From positions 1 to 64,000 of the forward strand of contig CAKSTB010000002.1 of the NCBI GenBank assembly GCA_934490165.1: a stretch of 64,000 nt of DNA. Direction: 5' to 3'. The position numbers were made by a program, and so were the translations under genes. The stretch comes from an uncultured Ruminiclostridium sp. (GTDB lineage Bacteria; Bacillota; Clostridia; Oscillospirales; Ruminococcaceae). Below are positions 26,116 through 34,106 of this stretch, one piece after another; the first letter of the stretch is position 1; every line of letters begins with the position of its first letter. The notes under the pieces were generated by a model. It was not told the origin of the DNA. It saw only the letters and a program-made list of their open reading frames with translations, and made no database searches.

Positions 26116-26907
26116 ATGAACAAGAATACTTACACAAAGGTAGCACTCGCAAAGGGCGAGGTAGGCGTGTACGACTTCGGAGAAGTAAAGCTCCACGCGT
26201 ACAAGACAAACGACCTTATTGACGATGAGGTTTTCATTGTCGAGAAAAACGGAAAGGCTGTAGTTATAGAGTCGCCGTGCTTCTTTGACAACATTTCTGA
26301 GCTTACCGGATATCTGAAAGACATTGATGTTGAGGGAATACTCGTAGCATACCACGGTGCAGGCGCAACATTCCTGCCCGATGTACCGAAATATGCAACT
26401 CAGAATGCGGTCGAATATTCCGAAAACGGCGGCGGCAAGGCACTCATCAACAACTTTACAAATGCTTTCGGCGAGAGCTTTGACAAGTCGGTACACGAGA
26501 TCACAAATGTTATCGGCGAGGGAAAGATCACTATCGGCGGTATTGACTTTGTAATAGCTAAAACTGCCGAAGCGTTTGACATTGAGATACCCGAGATCAA
26601 CGCGGTTTATACTCATATGCTCGGTCATGACTGCCACTCTATCGTAGCAGGTGCAAGTCACGCAGACGCTATCATCGGTCAGCTGAACGGCTACATCAAT
26701 AAGGGCTACACGCTGATACTTACATCACACTACACACCCGAGGATTTAAAGGACGCAGAAACTAAGATAAATTACCTTGAAAACCTCAAGAAGATCGCGT
26801 CTGACTGTGCAACTGCCGATGAATTCAAGGCTGAAGTAAACAAGCAGTACCCCGATTACAGCGGTGCTAACTATCTCGATATGACCGCAGGCTTCTTCTT
26901 TGCGTAA
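26116..26907 (+). CDS. MBL-fold-like protein with degenerate metal site
   Basis: A 263-residue protein with the outline of a metallo-beta-lactamase fold: an N-terminal VFIVEKNGKAVVIESPCFFDNISEL (usual start-to-D region), then GILVAYHGAGATFLPD at the place of HxHxDH, HMLGHDCHSIVAG at the second ligand, and LILTSHYTPED at the third. The first motif keeps one His and one Asp but not the full set, so hydrolase activity is uncertain. SD AGGAGG is 8 nt upstream. It is controlled from the HxlR intergenic region and followed by the FMN/ferredoxin gene after a hairpin. Confidence 0.6.
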   Translation: MNKNTYTKVALAKGEVGVYDFGEVKLHAYKTNDLIDDEVFIVEKNGKAVVIESPCFFDNISELTGYLKDIDVEGILVAYHGAGATFLPDVPKYATQNAVEYSENGGGKALINNFTNAFGESFDKSVHEITNVIGEGKITIGGIDFVIAKTAEAFDIEIPEINAVYTHMLGHDCHSIVAGASHADAIIGQLNGYINKGYTLILTSHYTPEDLKDAETKINYLENLKKIASDCATADEFKAEVNKQYPDYSGANYLDMTAGFFFA

Positions 26908-26944
26908 TAGTTCTTATGCTGTTCAATTATAATTTATAAAGTCA

Positions 26945-26980
26945 CATAGGGTTGTTGAATAACATTTCGACAGCCCTATG
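26945..26980 (+). terminator. Hairpin between the MBL-like and FMN/ferredoxin genes
   Basis: CATAGGGTTGT pairs with ACAGCCCTATG (one G:U) around 14 nt. No U-run follows, so it is a partial terminator or processing site rather than a full stop. Confidence 0.45.
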
Positions 26981-26997
26981 GCTTATGAGGTGAGATC

Positions 26998-27612
26998 ATG
27001 GACTATCAGGAATATATCGTAAACTCTGTTCACACGGTAATAGCCGCGACAACGGACAAAAACGGACTGCCTGTTACCTGCGCCATTGATATAATGGACT
27101 GTGACGATGACGGATTGTATTTCCTGACGGCTAAAGGCAAAGGCTTTTACGACAGACTGACACGCAATAAGTATGTTTCTTTTACAGGCATTAACGGCAA
27201 AGATACTATGAATATGACCGCCGTTTCTGTAAGAGGAAAGGTTATTGAAACAGGAAGTCAAAGACTCCCGCGGCTTTTTGAAAAAAATCCGTATATGGCT
27301 GAAATCTATCCTACAGAGGACAGCAGGAAGGCACTCACTGTTTTCCGAATATATGACGGCGAGGGCGAATGGTTCGACCTTTCAAAAAAGCCGATCGAAC
27401 GGAGATCATTCACGATAGGCGGCGGAAAGGTGACAGACAAAGGATATTTCATAACCGAAAAATGCACAGGCTGCGGAAAATGCCTTGCCGTCTGTCCGCA
27501 AAACTGCATTGACAAAGGCTCGCCTAAGCCTTATAATATCAGACAGAACAACTGTCTGCACTGCGGCGGCTGCTTTGAAATATGTCCTGTCGGAGCGGTA
27601 GAACGAATATGA
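26998..27612 (+). CDS. FMN split-barrel plus 2[4Fe-4S] ferredoxin fusion
   Basis: A 204-residue two-domain redox protein. Residues 1-130 resemble the pyridoxamine-phosphate-oxidase-like split barrel (VIAATTDKNGLPVTCAIDIM, GLYFLTAKGKGFYDRL), which binds flavin. Residues about 150-204 form a bacterial ferredoxin with CTGCGKCLAVCP and CLHCGGCFEICP, two complete [4Fe-4S] sites. It could pass electrons between flavin and an acceptor; partners are unknown. The SD is GAGGTGA. Its stop overlaps the DUF1848 start (ATGA), showing coupling. Confidence 0.87.
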   Translation: MDYQEYIVNSVHTVIAATTDKNGLPVTCAIDIMDCDDDGLYFLTAKGKGFYDRLTRNKYVSFTGINGKDTMNMTAVSVRGKVIETGSQRLPRLFEKNPYMAEIYPTEDSRKALTVFRIYDGEGEWFDLSKKPIERRSFTIGGGKVTDKGYFITEKCTGCGKCLAVCPQNCIDKGSPKPYNIRQNNCLHCGGCFEICPVGAVERI

Positions 27613-28532
27613 TCTTACAAACAGGAATGCGAACAGATATCCCCGCATTCTACCCGGAATGGTTTATGAACAGAATAAAAGAGGGTTATGTACTGGTGCG
27701 AAACCCTTATCACGAAGAACAGGTAACCGAATATGAGATAAATCCCGATGTTGTTGATCTTATTGCTTTCTGCACGAAAAATCCTTACCCTATGCTACAG
27801 CATATGGGAAAGCTTGAAAAGTACGGGCAATACTGGTTTGTCACTATAACTCCTTACGGCAAGGAGCTTGAGCCGAATGTTCCCGACAAGAAATTTGTTA
27901 TAGAATGCTTCCGTGAGCTTTCCGGAATTGTCGGGATAAATTCGATCGGCTGGCGGTATGATCCGATAATAGTAAACGACAGATATACGGCAGATTATCA
28001 CATACCGGCTTTTGAAAAGGCGGCATCACAGCTTGCAGGCTTTACAAAGACTTGTATCATAAGCTTTGTAGATATTTACGAAAAAGTAAAATGCAACGCT
28101 CCCGAAATACAGGCAGTCACAATGAACGAACAGATCGCCATAGCAAGCGCGTTTGCCGAAACAGGCAGAAAATACGGCATTACGGTCAAGGGCTGTCACG
28201 AGGACAATATCCTCGCAGACTGCGGCATAGATATGAGCGGCTGTCTGAATAAGAAGGTATACGAAAAGGCGCTCGGTATTACGCTTAAAATGCCGAAAAA
28301 GAAATCTCAGCGTGAATGCAACTGCTTTTTCGGAACGGATATAGGCGCATACAACTCCTGCGGACATTTCTGCCGATACTGTTACGCAAACGCAGATGTA
28401 AGTTCCGTAAAGAAAAATATGGCTCGGCACGATCCGAAATCGCCGTTTCTGATAGGCGGTCATATGCCGGGTGATATTATCAGACACGCCGAACAGTACA
28501 GCTATATTGACGGTCAGCTGAGTTTATTTTAA
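27609..28532 (+). CDS. DUF1848 protein with C-terminal radical SAM-like Cys motif
   Basis: A 307-residue DUF1848 protein: MNRIKEGYVLVRNPYHEEQV near the start, LIAFCTKNPYPML, and IGWRYDPIIVNDRY are conserved landmarks. The C-terminal region has CNCFFGTDIG and then CGHFCRYCYAN, a CX3CX2C motif like that which binds the radical SAM cluster, at residues about 251-258, with 50 residues after it. Function is unknown. ATG 27609 overlaps the previous stop and is followed 15 nt later by the macrodomain gene, so it is part of the sirtuin operon. Confidence 0.85.
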   Translation: MILQTGMRTDIPAFYPEWFMNRIKEGYVLVRNPYHEEQVTEYEINPDVVDLIAFCTKNPYPMLQHMGKLEKYGQYWFVTITPYGKELEPNVPDKKFVIECFRELSGIVGINSIGWRYDPIIVNDRYTADYHIPAFEKAASQLAGFTKTCIISFVDIYEKVKCNAPEIQAVTMNEQIAIASAFAETGRKYGITVKGCHEDNILADCGIDMSGCLNKKVYEKALGITLKMPKKKSQRECNCFFGTDIGAYNSCGHFCRYCYANADVSSVKKNMARHDPKSPFLIGGHMPGDIIRHAEQYSYIDGQLSLF

Positions 28533-28547
28533 GAAGAGTGAATGATT

Positions 28548-29297
28548 ATGAAAAAGCTTATAGAATATTTACTTAACGAAAATGCAAGCTACAGGGATAT
28601 CACTATGCCGACCGATGAAAAAGAGCAATTTCAGCTTTACCGCAGTCTTGTAAATGTCCGCCCCGCTATGAAGATCTCAGCGGAATATCTCAAAGCCGAG
28701 GACAAGCTTCTGCAAAAGCTCACAGCACAGAAAGGTATTACCGACATTGCCGATTTACAGCCTGCCGGGAAGAATATTTATCTTTGGCAAGGCGACATAA
28801 CAACGCTTGAATGTGACGCGATCGTCAATGCCGCAAATTCGGGGATGACAGGGTGTTATCACCCTTGCCACAATTGCATCGACAACTGTATCCACACCTT
28901 TGCGGGAGTAAGACTACGGCTGAAATGTGCGGAAATGATGGAATTACAAGGGCATGAAGAACCGACCGGAAAAGCTAAGATCACTCCCGCCTACAATCTC
29001 CCCTGCAAATATGTTATCCACACGGTAGGACCTATAGTACAAGGCAGGCTGACCGAAAAGCACCGTGAACTGCTGAAAAGCTGTTATGAAAGCTGTCTTG
29101 AGCTTGCGGTGATGAAAGGGATAAAAAGCATAGCTTTCTGCTGTATCTCGACCGGAGTTTTCGGTTTTCCGCAGGATAAGGCGGCGGAAATTGCCGTGCA
29201 GACGGTAAGAGAATTTCTGAAAAACCACGATATAGAGGTGATATTCAATGTTTTTAAAGATGCCGACTATGAGACCTACAGACAATTACTCGGATAA
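28548..29297 (+). CDS. Zinc-type macrodomain ADP-ribosylhydrolase
   Basis: A 249-residue protein of the SirTM-linked macrodomain class, which removes ADP-ribose placed by the partner sirtuin. The ADP-ribose-binding core is WQGDITTLECDAIVNAANSGMTG, followed by GCYHPCHNCIDNCIHTFAG with the Cys/His ligands of the catalytic zinc, VIHTVGPIV and ISTGVFGFPQDKAAEIA. The start at 28548 is spaced 8-9 nt from AGAAG; ATG 28542 is too close. It overlaps the sirtuin gene by 50 nt, showing tight coupling. Confidence 0.92.
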   Translation: MKKLIEYLLNENASYRDITMPTDEKEQFQLYRSLVNVRPAMKISAEYLKAEDKLLQKLTAQKGITDIADLQPAGKNIYLWQGDITTLECDAIVNAANSGMTGCYHPCHNCIDNCIHTFAGVRLRLKCAEMMELQGHEEPTGKAKITPAYNLPCKYVIHTVGPIVQGRLTEKHRELLKSCYESCLELAVMKGIKSIAFCCISTGVFGFPQDKAAEIAVQTVREFLKNHDIEVIFNVFKDADYETYRQLLG

Positions 29298-30123
29298 GCT
29301 CAGCCGTCTTAAAAACGAGATAGCCACAGCCGACGCGATAATAATAGGTGCTGGTGCGGGACTTTCAGCATCGGCAGGTTTCGATTACAGTGGCGAACGC
29401 TTTGAGAAATACTTTGCCGATTTTCACAAAAAATACGGTATCACCGATATGTATTCGGGCGGATTTTATCCGTTTGAAACGATGAACGAATACTGGGCAT
29501 GGTGGTCGCGGCACATTCTCATAAACCGCTATGATGTGCCTGTCGGAAAGCCGTATCAGGACTTATTTAAAGCGGTAGCGGACAAGGATTATTTCGTACT
29601 TACAACAAATGTCGATCATCAGTTTCAGCTTGCGGGATTTGATAAAAAGCGGCTGTTCTACACGCAGGGCGACTACGGCTTATTTCAGTGCAGTGAGCCG
29701 TGCCGAAGCGAAACCTTTGACAACGAAAGTGCGGTGCGTGCTATGGTAAAGGAACAGCGCAACATGAAAGTCCCCGACGAGCTTATCCCGAGATGCCCGT
29801 ACTGCGGCAAGCCTATGGCTATGAATCTGAGATGTGACGACAGTTTTGTGCAGGACGAGAGCTGGTACGCCGCCGCAGAGCGTTATGAAGAATTTATCCG
29901 CAGGCATAAAAATCTGCACATTCTGTTTCTGGAGCTCGGCGTAGGATTTAACACTCCCGGGATAATAAAATATCCGTTTATGCAGATGACGGCAAGAAAT
30001 CCGAAAGCGGTTTACGCTTGTGTCAATATGAACGAGGCGTATGCACCGAGGGAGATTGGCGACAGGGCGGTTTGTATTGATGGGGATATTGGTGATGTGA
30101 TTGAAAGCTGCGCCCGGGGATAA
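29248..30123 (+). CDS. SirTM-type sirtuin (protein ADP-ribosyltransferase)
   Basis: A 291-residue Sir2-family protein of class M. NAD-binding motifs are AIIIGAGAGLSASAGFDYSG and TTNVDHQFQLAGF; the usual catalytic His of the HG motif is absent (FYTQGDYGLFQC instead), as in SirTM enzymes that ADP-ribosylate rather than deacetylate. A zinc-like CPYCGKP motif and a second GVGFNTPGIIKYPF follow. GAGGTGA before ATG 29248 sets the start inside the macrodomain gene. The usual substrate GcvH-L and the ligase LplA2 are not in the window. Confidence 0.9.
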   Translation: MFLKMPTMRPTDNYSDKLSRLKNEIATADAIIIGAGAGLSASAGFDYSGERFEKYFADFHKKYGITDMYSGGFYPFETMNEYWAWWSRHILINRYDVPVGKPYQDLFKAVADKDYFVLTTNVDHQFQLAGFDKKRLFYTQGDYGLFQCSEPCRSETFDNESAVRAMVKEQRNMKVPDELIPRCPYCGKPMAMNLRCDDSFVQDESWYAAAERYEEFIRRHKNLHILFLELGVGFNTPGIIKYPFMQMTARNPKAVYACVNMNEAYAPREIGDRAVCIDGDIGDVIESCARG

Positions 30124-30143
30124 GCTTAAATACAGGCAAAAAT

Positions 30144-30178
30144 AAAACGACTAAGGGAGCGTTCCTTTAGTCGTTTTT
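30144..30178 (+). terminator. Terminator of the sirtuin operon
   Basis: AAAACGACTAAGGGA pairs with TCCTTTAGTCGTTTT (G:U allowed), followed by T; it lies 20 nt after the stop. Confidence 0.85.
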
Positions 30179-30292
30179 GTGCTTGCGGGGGGGAGTTTCA
30201 ACCGTGTTATGAGTGATAAACCGGAATTTGACTATCAGGCTGAAAGTTTCGTGAGTTCAACAAATCGATTGGAAACTAATCGAAGTTGCTTT

Positions 30293-31048
30293 TCATAACT
30301 TTCTAACTTTAAAGCACACCGAAATAGGTATCATCTCTGCCTTCTTCGCCTTGTCACTTGTGTCATTCATATCACTAACATTTTGCTCAATCATTTGTTC
30401 AATTACAAATCCTGCTCTTGCAAGAGCGTTAATATATGTCGAAATCATACGATTGCACAAAACAACTTCACTATCATGTACAGGCATTTTATAATAAGAT
30501 TCATCGAAGTAACTTGTTCCGAACACCATTTTGCCGTCGTCCAATACATTTTTCCCGCTTTCTCGCGAAAAGGCAACGCAATGATATAGCGTGTGATTCC
30601 AACTAAAAATAAATATTCCATCATTTTTTAAACAGGAAGCAATTTTATTGAAAGTCCCTTGCAAATCGGTAGTCCACCCAATACCATATATAGAATATAC
30701 ATAATCAAAATAATCTTGAGGGAGATTCATTTCTTCCATTGAACTACATATAAGATTTGCCGCATATCCATATTCTTTTAAATACTTTTTGGCATTATCA
30801 AGTTGATTCTGAGAAATGTCAATTCCCCATAACTCGCCGGCATTTCTTTCAGCATGATATTTTAAGGAATGACCGCTACCGCAACAGATTTCTAACATCT
30901 TCTTACCGGTTACATCTCCAAATAGTTTTAATTCATCTTCCGTTGGAAATTTCACACCGTACTGCGGAAGAGCAGTTGTGCCAAACCAGAAATCTGCATG
31001 ATTATTCCAATATGTTTTATTATTATTTACAATTGTGTCATTTTTCAT
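30293..31048 (-). CDS. Class I SAM-dependent methyltransferase
   Basis: A 251-residue Rossmann-fold methyltransferase. Motif I is MLEICCGSGHSLKYHAE, followed by LWGIDISQNQL, the motif II Asp in YFDYVYSIYGIGW and IFIFSWNHTLYH after the sixth strand. The substrate is unknown; the family includes many small-molecule and ubiquinone-like enzymes. Base composition is visibly more AT-rich than the flanking operons, which suggests recent transfer. It is a single gene facing the sirtuin operon. Confidence 0.85.
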   Translation of the reverse strand: MKNDTIVNNNKTYWNNHADFWFGTTALPQYGVKFPTEDELKLFGDVTGKKMLEICCGSGHSLKYHAERNAGELWGIDISQNQLDNAKKYLKEYGYAANLICSSMEEMNLPQDYFDYVYSIYGIGWTTDLQGTFNKIASCLKNDGIFIFSWNHTLYHCVAFSRESGKNVLDDGKMVFGTSYFDESYYKMPVHDSEVVLCNRMISTYINALARAGFVIEQMIEQNVSDMNDTSDKAKKAEMIPISVCFKVRKL

Positions 31049-31075
31049 AGCTATACCCCACCTACAAATTTCGAT

Positions 31076-31234
31076 TTATCTATACAAAATAGTTATACAT
31101 TCTTCTTTTGTTATTCCGTAAGCCGTTTCGCACTTACTGTTTTTGAGGAACTTAAACCCGCATTTTTCCTGCATTCTTTTTGACTGAGCGTTATCGGTAA
31201 AATAACCGCATACGATGAAGTCAAAACCGATATA
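31076..31234 (-). pseudogene. GNAT acetyltransferase 3' fragment
   Basis: Only the last 52 codons read as a GNAT domain: GFDFIVCGYFTDNAQSKRMQEKCGFKF is the acetyl-CoA-binding end (NxxSxRxxEKxGF) of these enzymes, followed by a short tail ending ILYR. Upstream in the same frame the sequence no longer resembles the family, and an SGNH hydrolase terminator follows. It is a 5'-deleted gene. Confidence 0.7.
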
Positions 31235-31316
31235 TCGCAGATATATTGTAACATGGACAAAAGTTGAATTCAATAGAATTAAAGTTGTGCTAAGAGAAGA
31301 AAATGCAACAACGAAA

Positions 31317-31338
31317 GCCGCGGCAAGATCACCGCGGC
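31317..31338 (-). terminator. GC-rich terminator after the SGNH lipoprotein
   Basis: GCCGCGG pairs with CCGCGGC around an 8-nt loop, 33 nt after the stop, followed on the minus strand by TTTCGTTGTTG; U-run is weak. Confidence 0.55.
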
Positions 31339-31370
31339 TCAACATTATTACATTATCGCCGTGTTTAAAC

Positions 31371-32723
31371 TCAGGCGATAGCCAAAGCTGTTACGCTGAA
31401 CATACTCGGGCCGTCTGTGGCCTTAGGAACGATCTTTACTGTATGCTCGCCTGCCGTATCAAAGCTCTTGAGCTGCGCACACTCAACATAGTTACCCCAG
31501 CCGCCTGTAAAATCAGCACTGAGCGTTGTTACAAGCTCGTCATCAATGTAGATATCGGCTGTGCAGCCTGCCCTTGTGTACTTGCCGTAAAGTATACCTA
31601 TTTCCTTTGCATTGACTTTAAATGTAAGTGCCGTGTCATTGGTATCTTGGTCGCCGCCTTTAAAGATCCACAAACCGTCAAAACCTCCGAACTGTGCATC
31701 ACGTGACATAAAAGAACCGTTCATTGTAACTGCGTCGCCTGCCTGTGCAAGTGTCAGGAGAGAGCCGTTTTCAAACGATGCTTTTGTAGCGGGAGTTGAG
31801 AAGTCGCTCTCATCGCCGCTTATGCTGTCAATATCCTTGTCTACATCTGAAATGTAAGCCTGAAGAAGCTGGGATACTATCTTGTGACCGGGTACATTGG
31901 GGTGAATGTTATCATCGGAAATATCCTTCCATGCGATGTCGCCGTGCTTTATCGTATCAAGAATGGTGTTTCTGTATGATATCATAGGCAGGTCGTAATG
32001 CTTTACGATCTCTGCGTGCTGTTCCTGGAAGCTTGTGCCGTCTTCCTGTGTTGTAGCTATTGTAATGATAGCGGGGTTGGTTGACGACTTCCAGATGGTT
32101 CTCAGCAGGCTGTCGTATGAATCCTTGTTACGCTCTGTGTTTTCCGTTGTATCATTTACAGAGAACTCTACAAACACAAGGTCGGGGCTCTTTGACAGAA
32201 GATCTGCAGTTACTCTGTGTACGCCGATGTATGAGCCTGTGGCGCCTATGCCCGCATTTACATAGTTTACTTTTGCACTTGAATATGTCTGCTGTAACCA
32301 GTCAGCTGTAAGCTTTGCATAGCAAAGCTCATTTCCGGCGCTTGTGCCCTGTGTGATAGAGCCGCCGATGAAGCCTACAGTTACTTCCTCGCCGTTTTTG
32401 AGCTTCTTTATTACATTTGCAAGTCTTACCTTGTTGCCCTCGTTAAGACGTGACATATCGATCATATGCTGTGTCAGGTCGCCGTCGAGAGTGTACTTTG
32501 TATAATTTGCTTCCAAATCCTTTGACTCCTCCTGTGAGCTTTCATCTTTGCTTTCTTCAGCAGAAGATGCGTCCGACTCCTCTGCGGCGCTGCTTGCTTC
32601 TGAGCTTTCTGCTGCCGATGATGCCGTACTGCTTTCGGTACTGCTTGCCGTGTTGTTCGCACAACCTGTTACAGATACCGCAAGAGCGGCTGTAATGAGT
32701 ATCGCAAGTATTCTTTTCTTCAT
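31371..32723 (-). CDS. Secreted SGNH/GDSL hydrolase lipoprotein
   Basis: A 450-residue lipoprotein. The signal peptide ends in LAVSVTGC (lipobox, Cys21), then a low-complexity Ser/Ala/Glu linker (about 22-68). The SGNH core shows FIGGSITQG (nucleophile Ser), GATGSYIG, FVEFSVNDT and DDNIHPNVPGH (catalytic Asp/His). The C-terminal 120 residues form a beta-rich, possibly carbohydrate-binding part. It probably removes acetyl groups from a polysaccharide at the cell surface. It is divergent from another SGNH esterase at 32941. Confidence 0.88.
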   Translation of the reverse strand: MKKRILAILITAALAVSVTGCANNTASSTESSTASSAAESSEASSAAEESDASSAEESKDESSQEESKDLEANYTKYTLDGDLTQHMIDMSRLNEGNKVRLANVIKKLKNGEEVTVGFIGGSITQGTSAGNELCYAKLTADWLQQTYSSAKVNYVNAGIGATGSYIGVHRVTADLLSKSPDLVFVEFSVNDTTENTERNKDSYDSLLRTIWKSSTNPAIITIATTQEDGTSFQEQHAEIVKHYDLPMISYRNTILDTIKHGDIAWKDISDDNIHPNVPGHKIVSQLLQAYISDVDKDIDSISGDESDFSTPATKASFENGSLLTLAQAGDAVTMNGSFMSRDAQFGGFDGLWIFKGGDQDTNDTALTFKVNAKEIGILYGKYTRAGCTADIYIDDELVTTLSADFTGGWGNYVECAQLKSFDTAGEHTVKIVPKATDGPSMFSVTALAIA

Positions 32724-32854
32724 ATTACTGCCTTTCCTTTTGTTAAGTCCTGTTAAGCGAATTTAAGGTAATCGCTTACACAAATATATCACTATTTTTA
32801 CCGAATGTCAAGATAAAGCGGTAAAATTTTCTGAGCAATTTTTACATAATTCTG

Positions 32855-32883
32855 TTGAAAACGATGCCGTAATATGTTAAAAT
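32855..32883 (+). promoter_or_regulatory. Promoter of the CE2-like esterase
   Basis: TTGAAA (32855-32860), 17 nt, TAAAAT (32878-32883), with an extended TGT upstream of the -10; start codon 58 nt downstream. Confidence 0.65.
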
Positions 32884-32940
32884 AAATACAAGCCGATTTT
32901 ACTTCGGCAGTATGATAAAATTAAGCGAGGAATAAAATAA

Positions 32941-33978
32941 ATGACTGACAAGAAAATAATCAGCCCGGCAAATAAGGCGTTCTCGTATATGGGCAGAATT
33001 GACTTTTCAAAGCCGGACAGCCCCCTGTTCATCTATGCGGGAAGCATGGTGAGCGCAAAATTCACAGGAACATCGGTCGGAATGATGATTTTTCCCCACC
33101 TTATATATAAAGTGACATGGATCGGCGTAATAGTTGACGGCATTCAGTATAAGTTTGACCTCAACCATTCCGATACACCCGTATATATTCCAATTATTGA
33201 CGGATTGGAAGACGGCGAACATACTATTACTATATTCAAGAGAACTGCAGGCTCGCACCACTACTTCAATTTCTGCGGACTTATGATCGACAGCAACGCG
33301 GAAGTCAGACCCGACAACCACGAATACGATATGAATATTGAAGTGTACGGCGACAGCGTATCGGCAGGCGAGGTGGTAGAAGCTGTGAATTATTGCGAGC
33401 ACACCGACCCCGAGCACATCAACCAGTTTGACAACAGCTGGTTCTCATATTCGCTCCAGCTTGCAAGAAAGCTCAACGCCCGCATCAACTGCAACGCACA
33501 GGGCGGCATTTCGCTAATCAACGGCGCAGGCTATTTTGATAACTATGTCGGCATGGAAACGGTTTATAAGCAGATGGGCTATGAGCCGCACTTCGAGCTT
33601 ACCGACTGGGATTTCTCACGCTTCACACCCGATTATGTAATAATCGCGCTCGGTCAGAATGACGCAAACCCCGACCCCAAGCGTATATACGAAAAAGAAT
33701 ACCGCGAAAAGTGGAAGACGGTATATAAAAATATGGTGCTTGACCTTAACGAAAAGTACGGCGGTAAGGCAAGATTTATCGTTATCACAACAGTTCTTAT
33801 GCACGAGCCCACCTGGGACGATGCACTCGATGAGATAGTAAACGAGCTTGCTATGGATAATGTCAAGCGCTTTAAGTTCAGAAGAAACGGTGCGGCAACC
33901 CCGGGTCACCCCCGTATCCCCGAGCAGACCGAAATGGCTGACGAGCTGTACGGCTTTATCACTTCTTGGGAAAAGTAA
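32941..33978 (+). CDS. CE2-like acetyl esterase, cytoplasmic
   Basis: A 345-residue two-domain esterase of carbohydrate esterase family 2 type. Residues 1-125 are a jelly-roll domain (ISPANKAFSYMGRID, SAKFTGTSVGMM); residues about 130-340 are an SGNH hydrolase with EVYGDSVSAGE (nucleophile Ser), NAQGGISL, ALGQNDANPD and GHPRIPEQTEMA (catalytic His). CE2 enzymes deacetylate xylan or glucomannan oligosaccharides. No signal peptide is present, so it should act on imported acetylated oligosaccharides. Start has weak GAGGAA SD. Confidence 0.87.
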   Translation: MTDKKIISPANKAFSYMGRIDFSKPDSPLFIYAGSMVSAKFTGTSVGMMIFPHLIYKVTWIGVIVDGIQYKFDLNHSDTPVYIPIIDGLEDGEHTITIFKRTAGSHHYFNFCGLMIDSNAEVRPDNHEYDMNIEVYGDSVSAGEVVEAVNYCEHTDPEHINQFDNSWFSYSLQLARKLNARINCNAQGGISLINGAGYFDNYVGMETVYKQMGYEPHFELTDWDFSRFTPDYVIIALGQNDANPDPKRIYEKEYREKWKTVYKNMVLDLNEKYGGKARFIVITTVLMHEPTWDDALDEIVNELAMDNVKRFKFRRNGAATPGHPRIPEQTEMADELYGFITSWEK

Positions 33979-34042
33979 TTGTAATTCTGCACAAAAAGCA
34001 AAGTTGAAACAAGGCACAATTCATAAAATCATCACAAATCTA

Positions 34043-34071
34043 TTGAAAGCTTTTGGGAATTGTGCTATTAT
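34043..34071 (+). promoter_or_regulatory. glg operon promoter
   Basis: TTGAAA (34043-34048), 17-nt spacer and TATTAT (34066-34071) with an extended TGC; 36 nt before glgB. Confidence 0.65.
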
Positions 34072-34106
34072 TAAGTTGTTAAAATATAATGTTAGGAGTA
34101 TCTGTT

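Noticed and set aside
28052..28252. Basic 66-codon plus frame inside DUF1848
   Set aside because: Out-of-frame shadow of the real gene.
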